This document shows, one piece after another, positions 42,757 to 58,749 of a stretch of 64,000 bases of DNA. The notes under the pieces were generated by a model. It searched no databases and was not told the DNA's origin. It saw nothing but the letters and a program-made list of their open reading frames with translations. Both the position numbers and the translations under genes were made by a program. Position 1 is the stretch's first letter. Each line of letters starts with the position of its first letter. Where the stretch lies: NCBI GenBank assembly GCA_036874045.1, contig CM072345.1, positions 12,944,501-13,008,500 on the forward strand. The letters run 5' to 3'. The DNA is from Cymodocea nodosa. Lineage: Eukaryota > Streptophyta > Magnoliopsida > Alismatales > Cymodoceaceae.

Positions 42757-45700
42757 CGTCGCCGCTCTCTCGCTCGCTCTTCTCGTGGCTTCTATTTGCC
42801 CTTCCTCCCTTTTATTTTATCTTCTGCCGCTCAGGGATTTGCTTGGCTTTTTTAATTTATTAATTCGTCGGAGTTTTATTTACCAAAACCACAAGCGTAA
42901 GAAAGAATCGAGATAGAAAACTGAGCGAGACCACCACCCACCCGCTCCTTAATTTTCTTCAACATATATTAATTTATGACTTGGGGAACGAAGATGATCA
43001 CATCTTCCACAAACCAAGTAGAAGACCATATCTCCCTCTCCTACGTGTATTGTTTCAGATCATACAGGATAGGTTTCTTTTTGCTAAAAGAATCAGATCT
43101 ATTCTGTAAAAGAGGTTTGTGCACTAAAAATTTAAATTTTATAAAATTTAACAAAAAAAATTTTAAATTTAAGTATCTGTATATGTTTAAAAATTTAACA
43201 AAAATTAAAATTAAAATATTTATATACATAACAGAATAGAATAAAATAAAATTTTAAATAATAAATTAAAATAATTAAAAAGAATCCTCTCTCTCTCTCC
43301 TTCTTTTTCAACAATCTTATCATAGTCTTTCGCAGAAGTTAAACATATAAGTAAAAGACATAAAAAGAAAAAAAATGACGACGAATAGGATAAAATTTAA
43401 ATTCTGACCTTTTAAACTTGAAAAAACAAACTTTAAGATTTACTAAAAAAAAACAAACGAAAAGTAAATTCCATAATTATACAAATAGCTTCCTAAGTTA
43501 AACAAAAGAAAATTTTTTTCTTTTTCGTTTAATTTCATGTGCACAAACTCTTTCTAAGTTAAATTCTTCTTTCAAATCATAACAACCGTTGTTAGAATCT
43601 ACATGTTCAAACAAAATCAAGTTTCGAATTAAGTTAAAAGGTCTACCTATCAAAAATGTCTAGGATGACACACTTAACGCTCATAGTATGTCATCAACGA
43701 AGGCACCAATGTATGTAACAAGCAAGTATTATAAGATTAATAAGGATTATTTAAGTGCAGGACCAAGCAATCTTATAACGATGGCATAAGATATTGATAT
43801 GGTTTTAATATAGACTGAATCTTATAAAATAGCGTTCTTCTACAAAATTCCTCACCTGGTTAGGAGGCATCAAAAGTAGCCTCTCGATATTCGAAAACAT
43901 TAGATTAGTGATACTTTATTCTAGTACGATCAGAAGCATAAAACAGTGAACGATGTAACGAATGCAGCAAGATCTGGTGGTGTCCATCAGGAACAGCAGT
44001 AGATCACTGTGTAAAAAATTACTAAAATACGAAATATTATCGTAAGTTTGTGGTGATGATGTTTATTATATTAAAAAGATCACAATTGAGTAGACAGAGC
44101 GAAAAGATGGAGGCATCTGCCTTGGGAGGACAAGGATGCATATTATATTCGAACGACTCACACACCGCCACCTCAAGAGGGTCGGCAGCCGTCCATTCTC
44201 GGCACCTTTCGCGTAAACGGAAGGAAGGGCGTTTCCTAGCTGACATCGGAATCTACGCCTCCACCGCCACCGAATGCTTCCAACGTTCGGTCATGTCCTT
44301 GGCAAAGACACCGGTGGTGGTGGAGACGTCGACAGACACCAGACGCCAGAGTCCAGGGCGACTGACCCAGTAGGATCCCACAAACGAATCACATCTCTTC
44401 TCTCCCCTGTGCATGACGTGGCCCAACCACCGCCCTTGAATCGCCGGAAGATCACGTGTTGCTCGGCAGGAGGCGCCGGCTGAAAATCCTGGCCGGTCTA
44501 GCAAGTCCGTCGGTATTCGGGACATGAACATCGCTGGTGAGATTCGAATATCATGTTGTTATTTTATCGTTGCCACGCTTTTTGTTTCGTCTTTTTTTTC
44601 TAAAGTCTTGAAAGCGGCGTGGTAGTGTTGTTTTTGGTGGGGTGGAGCCCTCGTTCATCGTCTCCTTGTGTTTTTCGTCTCCAAGCGGGAAAGATCTTGA
44701 ATCATCACGTCGTAACCACCGTAAACTGAGTTTTCTTCTCCGTTCTGTTCTGTATCTATTTTAGTGTATAAGTGCTGCCCCTGTGTTCACTCTGTTTGTG
44801 TGTGTGTGTGTGTGTGTGTGAGTGTGAGTGTGCGTGAGGAGGAAAGGGAGGAGGTAGTGGATTCTGTGCGGCCTCATCGTTGGCCCTTGGGTTTTGAACT
44901 TGGAAGGTAGATTCGATTTGGGTTCACCTTGGTTTTCGGTTTTGATGTTTGTCGAATCCAGAAAGGCTTCGTCTTTGTTGTTGCCGGCATTCTTGAGGCG
45001 TCGATCCTGGACTTCAAAAGCAGTCGTTCACGCTGACGGGTGGTTTTTGTGCGTGCTTGCTTTGTCACAGGAGTGATGGGATCGATACTGGCGCGGCTCC
45101 AAGGTAGTCAGTGAGATCCGTCAAAGATAATCAATCGGTAAGCTCTCTGGTTATTCGATGAAGATATTCCTTCGGGTGGTATCTTTGTTCAGCACTTCTT
45201 GTTTCTCATTGTTAATCTGATTTTGCTTGATGGGTGGCTGTGCTTTAAGGGGGATATTCGATGCGTTCCCTGTTCTATCTTCTGTTGGGTTTTTTATCAC
45301 TTACCTTCTTTGAAAATTGTAGTAGTTCCCAATTCTTGGATTTCAGGATTTGGCGAATCATGCAGGATTCATATAGTACTGGTGTGTTTGTGAGTGGATG
45401 AAGCAGGGAGAGAATATCAGATCCCTAGAGTATGTGGACATCGTGAAAAGAACCGTCTCTTTTGTTCATTCCACTTGCTTTACACAACATGTACTACTTT
45501 TCGTTGTTTGTGAAAGCGAAAGAACCGTCTCCTTTCTTATGTCTTATTGCTTGCCAGAAATCCCTTTTGAGCTATCATGTGGCTCATGGTCCGCCTTTCT
45601 TCAGTGTTTTCCCATTTTTTCTTGAGACGTGATTTTCTTTCATAGATTTTTTTTCTGAAGAAAAGATGAAATTAGATTAGTTAACCATCTTGACTGTGAA

Positions 45701-46036
45701 AATCACTGTTAGGAGAAGTTTACAATCTCAAACATTCAGAAACGAAACCAATGATAGGTGACTATCACTACTGTCTGAATTCTTTCTTTCACGGAAAATT
45801 GCTTTTTCTGGCAAAGTAATTACACTATTGAAGGTGCAAGTTGTCTGCCCCCTCCCTGTTTTCATTGTGCTATAGTGTTTACAATGGATGGTCCTATGTT
45901 TTTCTGTTGTTGATTTTCCATCACCTGGGCTCGTACCATCAGGTTTATTTTTGTAATTGATAAATTTTCTGACATTGATCCTATCATACAGATTGTCTTC
46001 TACTGGTTTGAAGAGTTTTATTTCTTGGAGGAACAC
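42757..46036. other. Divergent spacer, DUF3598-like / sugar transporter
   Basis: 42757-43000 is the promoter side of the minus-strand gene. 43080-43700 is very AT-rich. 44090-44530 is GC-richer with several short frames on both strands, none recognisable. A (TG)n repeat lies at 44797-44820. From about 44580 on it is probably the sugar-transporter promoter and leader. Confidence 0.5.
45138..45991 (+). other. Probable 5' UTR intron of the sugar transporter
   Basis: Donor ATCG|gtaagc at 45138 and acceptor catacag ending 45991, about 45 bp before the ATG at 46037. Long leader introns are common in this gene family. Inferred from consensus and position only. Confidence 0.45.
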
Positions 46037-49000
46037 ATGGGTGCTGTGCTTATAGCACTAGTTGCTGCCATGGGCAACTTGCTGCAGGGATGGGATAATG
46101 CCGTGATAGCAGGTTAGACTGTTTTAGCATGCCTTTATACCACCATGGTATTTTTAACGTTTAAATGAAAATTGAAGTTTCATATGAATATTCCGTTCTT
46201 GATAAAAATTAACACGAGTGTTTTCAAGTTATCATGCAGATGTTACCTTCCAAAATACCATGTAATAAACAAGATTAGTGGAAAACCTGTTCTAGCAAAG
46301 TTCTTATTACAATGGTCCTTTTCTAGCAATTTATGTAGGAATAAAAACTGCTGTAATCTTTGACTACCACAGAAATATTTACCTGTAGTGTCACTTAGGA
46401 ATAAGAGCGATATTTATTTTTTAAGCTTATCGTCCTTGTATCTTGTTGATTTCCTTGCAGGGGCTGTTATTTACATTAAAAAGGAGTTCAAATTAGAAAG
46501 CGAACCAACCATGGAAGGTTTAGTTGTCGCCATGTCTCTTATTGGAGCCACAATTGTCACAACATTCTCTGGAGGCATATCTGATTGGCTTGGCAGGCGC
46601 CCGATGTTGATTGGATCATCAATTCTCTACTTTATTTGCGGTCTGATAATGCTCTGGTCACCAAATGTTTATATACTACTCCTTGCAAGGCTTATTGGTG
46701 GCTTTGGTATTGGTTTGTCTGTTACTCTTGTTCCTGTTTATATATCTGAGACGGCACCTTCAGATATAAGGGGATCTCTGAATACCTTTCCACAGTTCAC
46801 TGGTTCTGTGGGAATGTTTTCATCTTACATTATGGTTTTTGGGATGTCATTAATGTTGAAGCCGAACTGGAGGCTGATGCTCAGTGTCTTATCCATTCCT
46901 TCTGCCGTTTATTTATTATTAACTATATTTTACTTACCTGAGTCTCCGAGGTGGCTTGTAAGCAAAGGAAAGATGGTGGAGGCAAAGATGGTATTGCAAA
47001 GGGTTCGTGGGAGGGAAGATGTCTCTGGTTAGTAATACCGAAGATTTCCAAACTTTTCCACATTCTTGATCACTTTGTTGAAGTTTTCTGTCAACTTGTT
47101 AAGCTCTTTGACTTCATAACCGTGAAGATTTATTTATTTCATGTAATATACCAAAAATTAAGAAGGCTTTATTGGATAAATTTCAAGTCTATCGATTGCT
47201 TATTGTTAATGAATGGTAAGCAGATCCAAGTGGTATATCTGGATTCAGTTTTACTTACCTAGATGTACTGTAGCAGGGAAAAAACTGTTGCCACCCGTAA
47301 TCACATTATTGCAGTTCAGTAAATGAGGGGTGATGGTGTCCATGCAATGTTTTTTCATAAAAATATAAAATTGAAAAATAAAATATTTAAATAGAAATAA
47401 AATTCAAATAGAAAATGAAAAAGGAAAAGGGTAATGAAAAATGGTAAAATACTTCAATAAGAGGAAGCTGTAATTTTTTTTCTCACCAAGGATAAGTTTG
47501 TGGCAACTTGTTAAGGTTTTGAATGAGGTTCCAGAACATTGTAACTCTTATTAAGTTTAAATGCTACAGATAAAAATTATTCTCTCTACATATGATTTCC
47601 TTTGTAGCTTTTCTAGAACATTTTGTTTTATTTTTTGTTTTCGGAGAGATTACCTAAATCATGCCTTCAATTTTAAATTTCTTTTCATTTTCTTAGCCCA
47701 AAGAATTCCATTTTGTGATTTTTAAAATATTGATGTCAAAGTTGTCAAGGAGCCTACCTGGGCATCACCAAGGTGCCAAGGTATGATAAAAGGGTTAGGG
47801 GTCTTTAAAACCTAGTCATATATTTGAAAACCAGATTATATGTTATTTTAATCTAACTTAATTTTGTGTCTTGCAACTTTCCGATATAAACTTTATTCTA
47901 AAGTGAACGTGTCTATTAATAATTACATATATTCATATAACATGTAAGACTTTTTTAATCCACACATGGTGCCTGGGCATCCAATGTGCACATAATTGAG
48001 TGTGCGTTGATAACAATGGTTGAAGAAGTTTTCAGATTCCATAATTTTAACCTTCTCACTTTTGAATGGTTGCTTACATTAAAATTTTCAGAAACTTGTT
48101 CGTGGAAGTGCGTGTATGATACTTTTTTCTAGAGCTTATAGAGGTATCTCTTATTTCATAATCATTTTTTAAAAATTAGATACTGATTATATGATTAGTT
48201 AATCTATAGTATAACTCTACTATATGTTAAAATTTCAACTTAGTTTAAGTTGTATTCATTAGGGTTTTTTTAATCTAAAAATAAATTATTTAAATTTAAC
48301 AAAATTGAACAATTTTAAGGCATTTAGATCAAGAATTAATACTTATCCAATTTAAGTAAAATTTTTACTATATACTTATAATCATGTAATTGTAAAATTT
48401 ATATGGTTATTTGGATTCTCTCATGTCTTTATGAAGGGATACGGAGACAACTCTAAAAGAATTTCCTTAAGCCGAACTATAATAGAGGCACCTCTAACCT
48501 ATGTCTTTTGGATATGTGAAACAAGGTATAATATTGATGATGCTTTTTAGCAGTAAATTTAAAATATGAACTTGCACTGATATCTGACTTCAAATTCTTC
48601 ATATGCTTAGGTGGCATTACGTCTTCTCTAGATACTTTTCATTGGCTTAAGTTAACTTGTTTTATTTGAAGCTTATTTTGAAGCTCAATTACAGGAGAAA
48701 TGGCACTACTGGTCGAAGGTTTGGGAGTTGGGGTTGAAACATCCATTGAAGAATATATCATAGGGCCTGCTGCTGAAATCACTGATGTGCAAGGGACAGG
48801 GGATGATAAGGACCAAATCACATTATACGGGACAGAAGAGGGGCTCTCTTGGGTTGCACATCCTGTCGCTGGACAGAGTGTTCTTGGTGTCCCATCAAGA
48901 CATGGAAGCATGGAGAACCAGAGGAGTGTTCCACTCGTGGACCCTCTCGTTACCCTTTTTGGTAGTGTCCATGAAAATCTTCCTAACATGGGAAGCATGC

Positions 49001-50908
49001 AGGGAAGCACGTTATTTCCCAACTTTGGCAGCATGTTCAGTGTTGCAGAGCCTCCAAAAACTGATCAGTGGGATGTAGAAAGTGCTCAACATGAAGTAGA
49101 AGACTATGCTTTAGATGGTGGCGATGGGGTTGATTCAGATGATAATTTGCAAAGCCCACTGCTTTCTCGTCAAACAACAACCATGGAAAGCAAGGAAATA
49201 GCTCAACATGGCAGCACTTTCAGCGTGAGACACCATAGCAGTCTTACACAGAGTAATGCCGAGGAATTTACTAGCAGTATGGGTATTGGTGGAGGATGGC
49301 AGCTTGCATGGCAATGGACCGAGAGAGAAGGTGCTGATGGAACGAGGGAGGGAGGGTTCAAGAGGATCTATCTGCACCAAGAAGGAATTCCTGGGTCTAA
49401 ACGGGGATCTCTTGCTTCACTTCCTGGTGGGGACGTTCATGGTGAAGGTGAATTTATTCAGGCGGCGGCTTTGGTAAGCCAACCAGCCCTTTATTCCGAA
49501 GAACTCACGTGCAAGCATCCGGTTGGACCTGCTATGATTCACCCCTCAGAAGCAGCTGCGAAGGGACCACAATGGAGTGATCTTTTCGAGCCAGGAGTCA
49601 AACATGCATTGATTGTCGGGATTACAATCCAATTTCTTCAACAGGTAAAATTGAAACCAATTGGCATGATTACATATTGCTTAACCAGCCATAGATGTGC
49701 ACTAGGATTAACTTATGTGAGGTTATGGAAACGCATTCTTTCTCATATACGAAACTAGATCTCTAATTAATCGTGCAAATTTTATATGCTTTTACAATTA
49801 GGGTTACTTCCCTGCAAATTCTCATTTAAACTGACTTCTCAAAAAATAATCATATAATCTAGAGAGAGAAGGTTTTTACTTAATCCTTTGTAGAAGTTGA
49901 TTCTTCAAACGATTGCCTCATCCATAATTCAAGTCCTAGTGATGGATATTACACCTAGTAATGGAAAATTTTGAATTAAATTTCTTGAAACACGTGAGAA
50001 GTTATTTTCTCTGTACACTGACTTGCGGTGTAGGAAGTCACCGTTTTTTACAGTCACACAATAATATTGTTGGAATTTCCGGTTTCTATATCTGTACAGT
50101 CTGCTGTGACATTTATCAATTATCCTTTCAGTTTGCTGGTATCAATGGGGTTCTGTACTACACCCCTCAAATTCTTAGCCAGGCGGGTGTTAGCATTCTT
50201 CTTGCAAATCTTGGGTTAAGTTCAGATTCAGCATCCATCCTGATCAGTGGTCTCACAACCTTCTTGATGCTTCCTTGCATAGGTATTGCAATGAGGCTCA
50301 TGGATGTATCCGGCAGAAGGTCAGCTCTTTCTTCCCCTGCATGGACCAACTGCTTATATTATTAAAACTGATGTTATGAAAATTTTCATTCAAGTAGAAG
50401 TTATGATTCTTTTTATTGTCGAGGATGTTGCGCAATTAGTATAATTAACATCTGTTTGAATTTGTCACGCAGAACTCTTCTCCTCACCACAATCCCTATC
50501 CTTATAGTGTCACTTATTGTACTTGTCGTGTCGAATGTTGTGAGCTTGGGAACTGTTCCACATGCTGTGCTCTCCACCTCAAGTGTGATCATCTACTTCT
50601 GCTGCTTCGTCATGGGCTTTGGGCCGATTCCCAACATCCTTTGCGCCGAGATCTTTCCAACCCGAGTGCGTGGTATCTGCATTGCCATCTGCGCTCTCAC
50701 ATTTTGGATCTGCGACATCATTGTCACTTACAGCCTCCCTGTCATGCTTGGCTCCGTTGGGCTTGCTGGTGTTTTCGGGTTCTACGCCATGATCTGCATC
50801 TTGTCACTGGTATTTGTGTACCTAAAAGTCCCAGAAACGAAGGGCATGCCCCTGGAGGTCATTACAGAATTCTTCTCTGTTGGGGCAAAGCAAGCGGGAA
50901 AGAATTAA
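46037..50908 (+). CDS. Tonoplast monosaccharide transporter (MSSP/TMT, TST type)
   Basis: Proton-coupled sugar antiporter of the vacuolar membrane that loads hexoses or sucrose into the vacuole; major facilitator superfamily. Exons 46037..46112, 46461..47027, 48695..49644, 50132..50319, 50473..50908, in phase, 738 aa, the usual length. Seen: MGAVLIALVAAMGNLLQGWDN at the start, SDWLGRRPML, GFGIGLSVTLVPVYISETAP and LPESPRWLVSKGKM in the first six-helix half. A roughly 300-residue hydrophilic central loop, diagnostic of TST proteins, is encoded by exon 3 and contains GPAAEITD, SVHENLP and LLSRQTT. The second half has FLQQFAGINGVLYYTPQIL, MDVSGRRTLLL, NILCAEIFPTRVRG and KVPETKGMPLEVI. Intron 2 is 1.67 kb of AT-rich DNA with no recognised element. 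MSSP2/TST2-like is the best guess; the subtype is not certain. Confidence 0.93.
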
Positions 50909-52237
50909 TATATCTATCACTGGATGTGCTTAGCAGCAAATGGAATGTGCTTGACATTATTCTGAACCTAAACGAAGATGGGGTCTCCTGGAACTATGCC
51001 AATAGGCTGATGGGAAGGAAGAGCTCTCTCCTTGCTATTAAAATTTATTAGAGTGGTGGTCGTATGTTCTTTTTTCGCCGTTCATCAACTTGTCATCAGT
51101 TTCTTCTAGCATCCTATTGTTAGCATATTGTTTTACTATTATATTTTGACTTTTTATCTACCGTGCAAGGCATGATGGATCTCGTATATATTCTCATCCA
51201 AGTTTTGACTTTTGTTTCCCCGGATGGTCTTAAGAGTTTTACAGGGGGTTGATTTCCACCACCAGAGAGAAGAAAGAAGTGGAACTTCCTATATGTTTTC
51301 TATGCTACAATGTTATAGCCCTAGGCTTTCTTACTTAGGTGGCCCTAAATGCTTTTAACAATTCCAGCTTATCCGAAAACATGAAACTAAAGATCATGGT
51401 AAAGAATAGAAGGTCAACATAAATGAAGCATAACTTAAAGAAACTACTTGAAATAAATTGGTATTTATGAAGAAGAACATGAGAGGAAGGAGGAGTAGAA
51501 TGACTGAAATGGGCATCCCAACTGTCCCCTCACTAAACTGTGGATGTAATACCTCATCATATCCAACAACATTTCTGGAGAACTCCAATCTAATGACTTG
51601 TATACTTCACTTCAAGTATACTTATTTTCATTGGAAAGACGTTGATCCATCTATTATCAAAATCTTAAACCCTACCACCATGTTGAATCACAATCTATGC
51701 TGACCGTGTAGGTGATCAAAGCCCGCAACAATATATGTATATGTCCTTCAAAATCTAATCTCCAACATTATTAACTTGCTCATGTGCTTATTAATTAATT
51801 ATAGGTAAAAGAATTCATCATGAAGACCCCGACGTTTTGGATGTTGTATTAATTCCCAAAGTGACAACCAACCAACAGGACCTTTTAAATATCCTCTCAT
51901 CAAGCCGCCTTGTCTGTATATGTATCATCTTCTTCTTTTTTAATATCAACGTTTGTTAAATAGATAAATTCATGAAGAGACTAGACGTCATTAATAATAT
52001 ATATATATATATATATATAACAAATTTGTCCCTAACGAGTAAATGATATAACTCTGCAAAGCAAATAATTAAGTAAACCTGTTTTTATTTGTTTATTGGG
52101 AGAGGGGAGGGGTGGTACGTTATGTTGAAGGTCGAAATCAAACCTCTCCTCCTGATTTGCCGCCAAGATATAAGTTGGGCAGATGACCACCGCCTCTCGC
52201 GCGCAGGGAGTCACGGGGGAGGGTTCGTTCGACTTGG
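50909..52237. other. Spacer, sugar transporter / SURP-like gene
   Basis: Transporter 3' UTR, then AT-rich DNA. A (AT)n microsatellite lies at about 51997-52019. No gene recognised. Confidence 0.5.
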
Positions 52238-52561
52238 ATGGATCAAGGCGGGCACCGGGAGGAGGGGAGGCCGTCGCCGTTCGTCAGCATCAGGACGAGA
52301 CGAGACAGGCTCCTGGCGGAGGCGGAGGAGCAGATCTCTCAGGACAGGAGGCAGCACATGGAGAAGGTGGCCAGGTACGTCGTGTTCGAGGACATCGGCG
52401 GCCCCGATCCGGAGACAATCTTAAGGAAGCTTCTGTTTATCACCGGCAACGACGGCCGATGGGGTTTCCTGTTGCCCGATCACCCCCACCACACCTACTA
52501 CAAGCTCCGCAAGGCCGCCTTGCGCCGCCAACGGCTCCCCAGACCACCATGCACGAAGTAG
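52238..52561 (+). CDS. Small SURP-like domain protein
   Basis: Intronless 107-aa frame in GC-rich DNA. Residues about 38-92 resemble a SURP (SWAP) module, found in splicing factors such as SF3A1 and SUGP1: HMEKVARYV, a middle PDPETILRKLL helix, then WGFLLPDHPHHTYYKLRKAAL, compare the usual F.FL....PYH.YY...L. The N terminus is Arg-rich and has a helical RLLAEAEEQISQDRR stretch. No other domains are present, whereas known SURP proteins are much larger, so this could be a lone-module gene, a retrocopied fragment or an exon of an undetected larger gene. An earlier ATG at 52183 lies in another frame. The start at 52238 is the first in frame. Confidence 0.5.
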   Translation: MDQGGHREEGRPSPFVSIRTRRDRLLAEAEEQISQDRRQHMEKVARYVVFEDIGGPDPETILRKLLFITGNDGRWGFLLPDHPHHTYYKLRKAALRRQRLPRPPCTK

Positions 52562-53804
52562 CGCCCGCCCACCAGCTGGGTCGTCTGCTGCCCTAGGTTA
52601 TTCGTTTTTCATCCCCACTAATTAATTCCGTAGGTACGTAATGTTCGATCTCATCCCCCCCCCCAATCACTTGATTCCATAAATATTGTAGATTTCTTAC
52701 GGCAAAGCCAAGGGCCGACAAGAACATTTTTCTTAAAACACGGTAGAATAACGATTGTTGTAACCTTTTTATTCATTCATCCACAAAAAAGGATAAAATC
52801 TTGTGATCTTAGATCATCATATTTTTGATGATTTCCAGAAGCAAAAAAGCTTTGCATCGCACTTGGTCCATTTATAACAACCGCAGATCTTTTTCTTGGA
52901 TTTTTGGTTTAGCGGTAAACATTTTCTTGAAGGGAAATAAATATATGTTCCCTCCCGTACGCATTTGTTACTTTTTATATATCCAAAATCGCCGAAGCTC
53001 TTTCAAGACCTTTAGATCGATGACCAGTTTAAATTATTTTTCTCGTTATTTCTACTTAAACGTGTTACGTGTATTTGTAGTTTGAGTCTATTTTTCCCGT
53101 ACAGTGTTTTTTATCGTGAGTTATCTAAAGTAGTATATTAAATTTAATTTTTGTATAGTATAATATTAAAGATACAAGTTGTGGGAAAATTGTGAATCGG
53201 AAATAACAAGGTAAAACGCATTCGCGTGATTTACAGTAAAAGACAAAATGACATATCAAAAATGAACTCGATATATCATTTTTTTTTTAAAACAAAAACT
53301 ATTACCAAGGTTCAGAATTTTCCAAGTATAGTTCTATAATAATCACAATATTGAAAGGGTGACTGAGACTCCCCTCCTCGTGTGCAACTGCAGGTAAAGG
53401 CATCATTAGGAATTTCGAGGTCATTTAAAACAAAAAATTATTGTATAATTAGTCAATGTATATACATATAATGTGACCATGTATGAAATCTTGAGAGAAG
53501 ATCACATGGCGTCCGTGTTGATACGAGGATGGCAATGCTTTTGAGAAGGTAAAGTGGTGTCAGGCAAGGAAGTTTGGTATTGTCTTCTGTAAGATGGACG
53601 ATCTCGTGGCCGGAGAAGTAAACAGCAAGAGATCGATGGACGTAGAGGAATGGCTTGGCTTTGGATGTGGGCAAAGAAGATACCATACCCTGGCTTTGGC
53701 CTTGTAGAAGCAAGCACCTCGGTGGGTACTTTAACAAATCACCTCACAAGAAATTAAAAACCAAGCGCTGCTTAATTAAACCGGCTCAAAACAACCGACG
53801 TTCC
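52562..53804. other. Spacer with no recognised gene
   Basis: AT-rich, with a poly-C run near 52654-52662. The last about 150 bp is the likely 5' leader of the NHL gene; that frame is open upstream of its ATG back to 53655. Confidence 0.45.
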
Positions 53805-54404
53805 ATGCATATGAAGAAGCCAATCCTCGGGAGGGAGCGCCGGACCAACCCTCTGGTCTGGTTGGCGGCGATCATCTGCGCCGCCCTGGCCGTCGCCGTC
53901 ATCATCACAGGCATCATCGTGTTCATAACCTACATGGTGTATCAACCCAAGGCGCCCTATGTCAAGGTGTCCTACGCTCAGCTCCTCCGCTTGGACTACG
54001 ACAAGTCCGGGTTGCTGGCGACGCAGATGGTGATCGACTTGCTTGCAGACAACGACAACGAGAAGACCCACGCCGGCTTCTCCGAAGTCGATTTCGTCCT
54101 CAAGTTCCACCAACTCCCCATCGCCAACCTGCAAGCCAAACCATTCGACGTTCCCAAAAACAGCTCCTACACCCTTAACTACTTGGTCAACTCGTCGCCC
54201 ATTCCACTGGACGCAAGCGGGATGGAGGAGGTGGACAGGTCGCTGAAGGGCGACAGAATTGGCTTCACCCTTGCCGGGCAGGCAAGAACGCGCTGGAAGG
54301 TGGGCGTCTTTGTGTCTACCTACACCCATCTCAACTGCCGACTCAATTTCTTCACCACCAATGGAAGCTCCACCGGCTTGGTCTGCAGATCCAAAGCAAG
54401 TTGA
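53805..54404 (+). CDS. NDR1/HIN1-like protein (LEA type 2)
   Basis: Intronless, 199 aa. N-terminal basic stretch (KKPILGRERRTNP), one long transmembrane helix (LVWLAAIICAALAVAVIITG..., about 17-45), then an extracytosolic LEA_2 domain: YVKVSYAQL, the NLQAKPFDVPKNSSYTLNYL segment and ARTRWKVGVFVSTYTHLNCRL near the end, with CR at the C terminus. This is the normal architecture of the NHL family, plasma-membrane proteins linked to pathogen response and stress. The family call rests on topology plus the RWKVG...H..C pattern. The start at 53805 (MHMKKP) was chosen over the upstream in-frame ATG at 53655 because that gives an untypical N-terminal extension. The high GC third positions contrast with the AT-rich flanks. 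Confidence 0.8.
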   Translation: MHMKKPILGRERRTNPLVWLAAIICAALAVAVIITGIIVFITYMVYQPKAPYVKVSYAQLLRLDYDKSGLLATQMVIDLLADNDNEKTHAGFSEVDFVLKFHQLPIANLQAKPFDVPKNSSYTLNYLVNSSPIPLDASGMEEVDRSLKGDRIGFTLAGQARTRWKVGVFVSTYTHLNCRLNFFTTNGSSTGLVCRSKAS

Positions 54405-54584
54405 TTTTATATATATATATATATATATATATGTAGAGAGAGAGAGAGAGAGCTGCTTCCCGGAGCTGATCATCAGACATCAGGTTGGTCGATCAGCAAA
54501 CTGCATTAATATATTTCTTCAGTGTTAATCTCCATCTCCCGCTCTAGAATCTAGTCCTTTTTTAATTTTTCTACAATATTAATT

Positions 54585-54627
<43 letters not shown>

Positions 54628-55880
54628 ATCATATATACCTTGAAGTGCTTGTTAATCAAGAACAGATCGAAAATGTATAATTGCATGAACCGAAACAAAA
54701 AAAAAAAGAAAAGAAAAGGGAGATCCTTTTCTCTTTGGAAAATCATTCATTACAGCCAAGCCGATGAATATTGATCATATGTATATATAGTCAAAAACAG
54801 TACCGTAACTTATATATTCCGAACCCTTTGATCGATGATAATAAGGTTACGGTACCGTAAGAAATTAATGCAAATATCAAAACTTCTCTAAATTAAAGTG
54901 CTACCAAAACAGTACGTAACTTTTGCCGAAGTTATTTCACATATATATAAACTAAAAGCTCCAATTTATTTCCTCCTAAATTATTTTTCATCCCACCTTC
55001 AAAATTGTGGTACTCGTCTTATATTTTACTTTTCACTCTTCTAATTATATACTATACAATTTACATATACGTTATACTATAATATAAATTACTCCTTACA
55101 ATTTAAACGAGCCTTTCACTTCTTTGTTCTAAATTAAGCTAGCTTGAGCGTGTCATCAACAATTAATTCAACGATGATCGATCACATTATTCAGTTCAGG
55201 GAAATCATCTCTTACGCCAAAGACAATCAAATGTTGACCAATTAAGGAGGAGCTTGACAATGATTATTTCAGCCAACGTACAGAAGAAATGCATTAATGT
55301 TTTTAATAATCGTCACCAAACATATTATTTATACATAACTTATTTCTGCAATTTAAACAAAAAAACTAAATGAAAAAAAAAAAAAAAAAAAAAAATCTTC
55401 GACCTTCTTTAAAAAATGCCAACTTGTTTTCATACGTTAGATTAAAATAATTATTACTAAATGAATCCTAAATTTTCACCAAGAAAACACAATTGCATTA
55501 ACATTGCAGTTAATTGAAACTCACATTAACGTGCATTCTAGTTGTATCATGCATGTATACCAACTTGGGATTTTCACCAATGTGATGCATATTTTAACTA
55601 TATGATAAGCTAAGAAGATACCGAAAATAAAGAACATGCAGAAATGACTATATATATAATTCATGCAAAACATTTGAAACTCAATTTAATTGGTGTACAT
55701 GTAATTAATTATAATATAAAGGTAACGAGAATGTCAGTGAAGAAGCGTTTCCCTGTGATGGTGGAGACCAATCACGGTACATAAATATTATTCAGCCAAG
55801 CTTAGTATGGAGGATTGTCTTGATCGGTCCGACGAAATCCAACCCACCAGATGGGGAGAAGACACATGCAAGAATATTCA
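54405..55880. other. Spacer rich in simple repeats
   Basis: (TA)n then (GA)n at about 54404-54450, (AT)n at about 54598-54625, and a poly-A run at about 55373-55395. AT-rich; no gene seen. The GapB 3' UTR occupies the right end. Confidence 0.6.
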
Positions 55881-58432
<2,552 letters not shown>

Positions 58433-58484
58433 TGCCGGAATCGAGATCAATCAATCAATCAGAGAACACAATCTGGAGCGTATG

Positions 58485-58492
58485 TATTTATA
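58485..58492 (-). promoter_or_regulatory. TATA box of GAPB
   Basis: TATAAATA on the minus strand, about 53 bp before the GAPB ATG. An I-box-like GATAAG (58629-58634 on the plus strand), typical of light-regulated photosynthesis genes, lies about 195 bp upstream of the ATG. Confidence 0.55.
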
Positions 58493-58749
58493 CAAGGCTC
58501 CAAGTCTCATCTCATATAGGAAATTTTGGAACCACCCATTCTTCTCCCCCATGGATTGTGGTACCTTGGAGATGGAAGGGAAAGAGGAGAAATCTTCCTG
58601 ATTTGTGGTGGCAGAGTGGGATGCATGGGATAAGAGGATGTGTTGGGGCACTGCCTTTACAACCACACATCTCTCACCCACTCCTCCGCCACCATATGGA
58701 ATATGAAACATTGAAAAAGGAAGAAAAAAAAATCTCTGTTTGAAGACTG

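Noticed and set aside
44037-44531. Several 69-107-codon ORFs on both strands
   Set aside because: Overlapping frames in a GC-rich promoter-like patch; none resembles a protein family.
53772-54473. 233-codon minus-strand ORF
   Set aside because: Antisense shadow of the NHL gene with no domain match.
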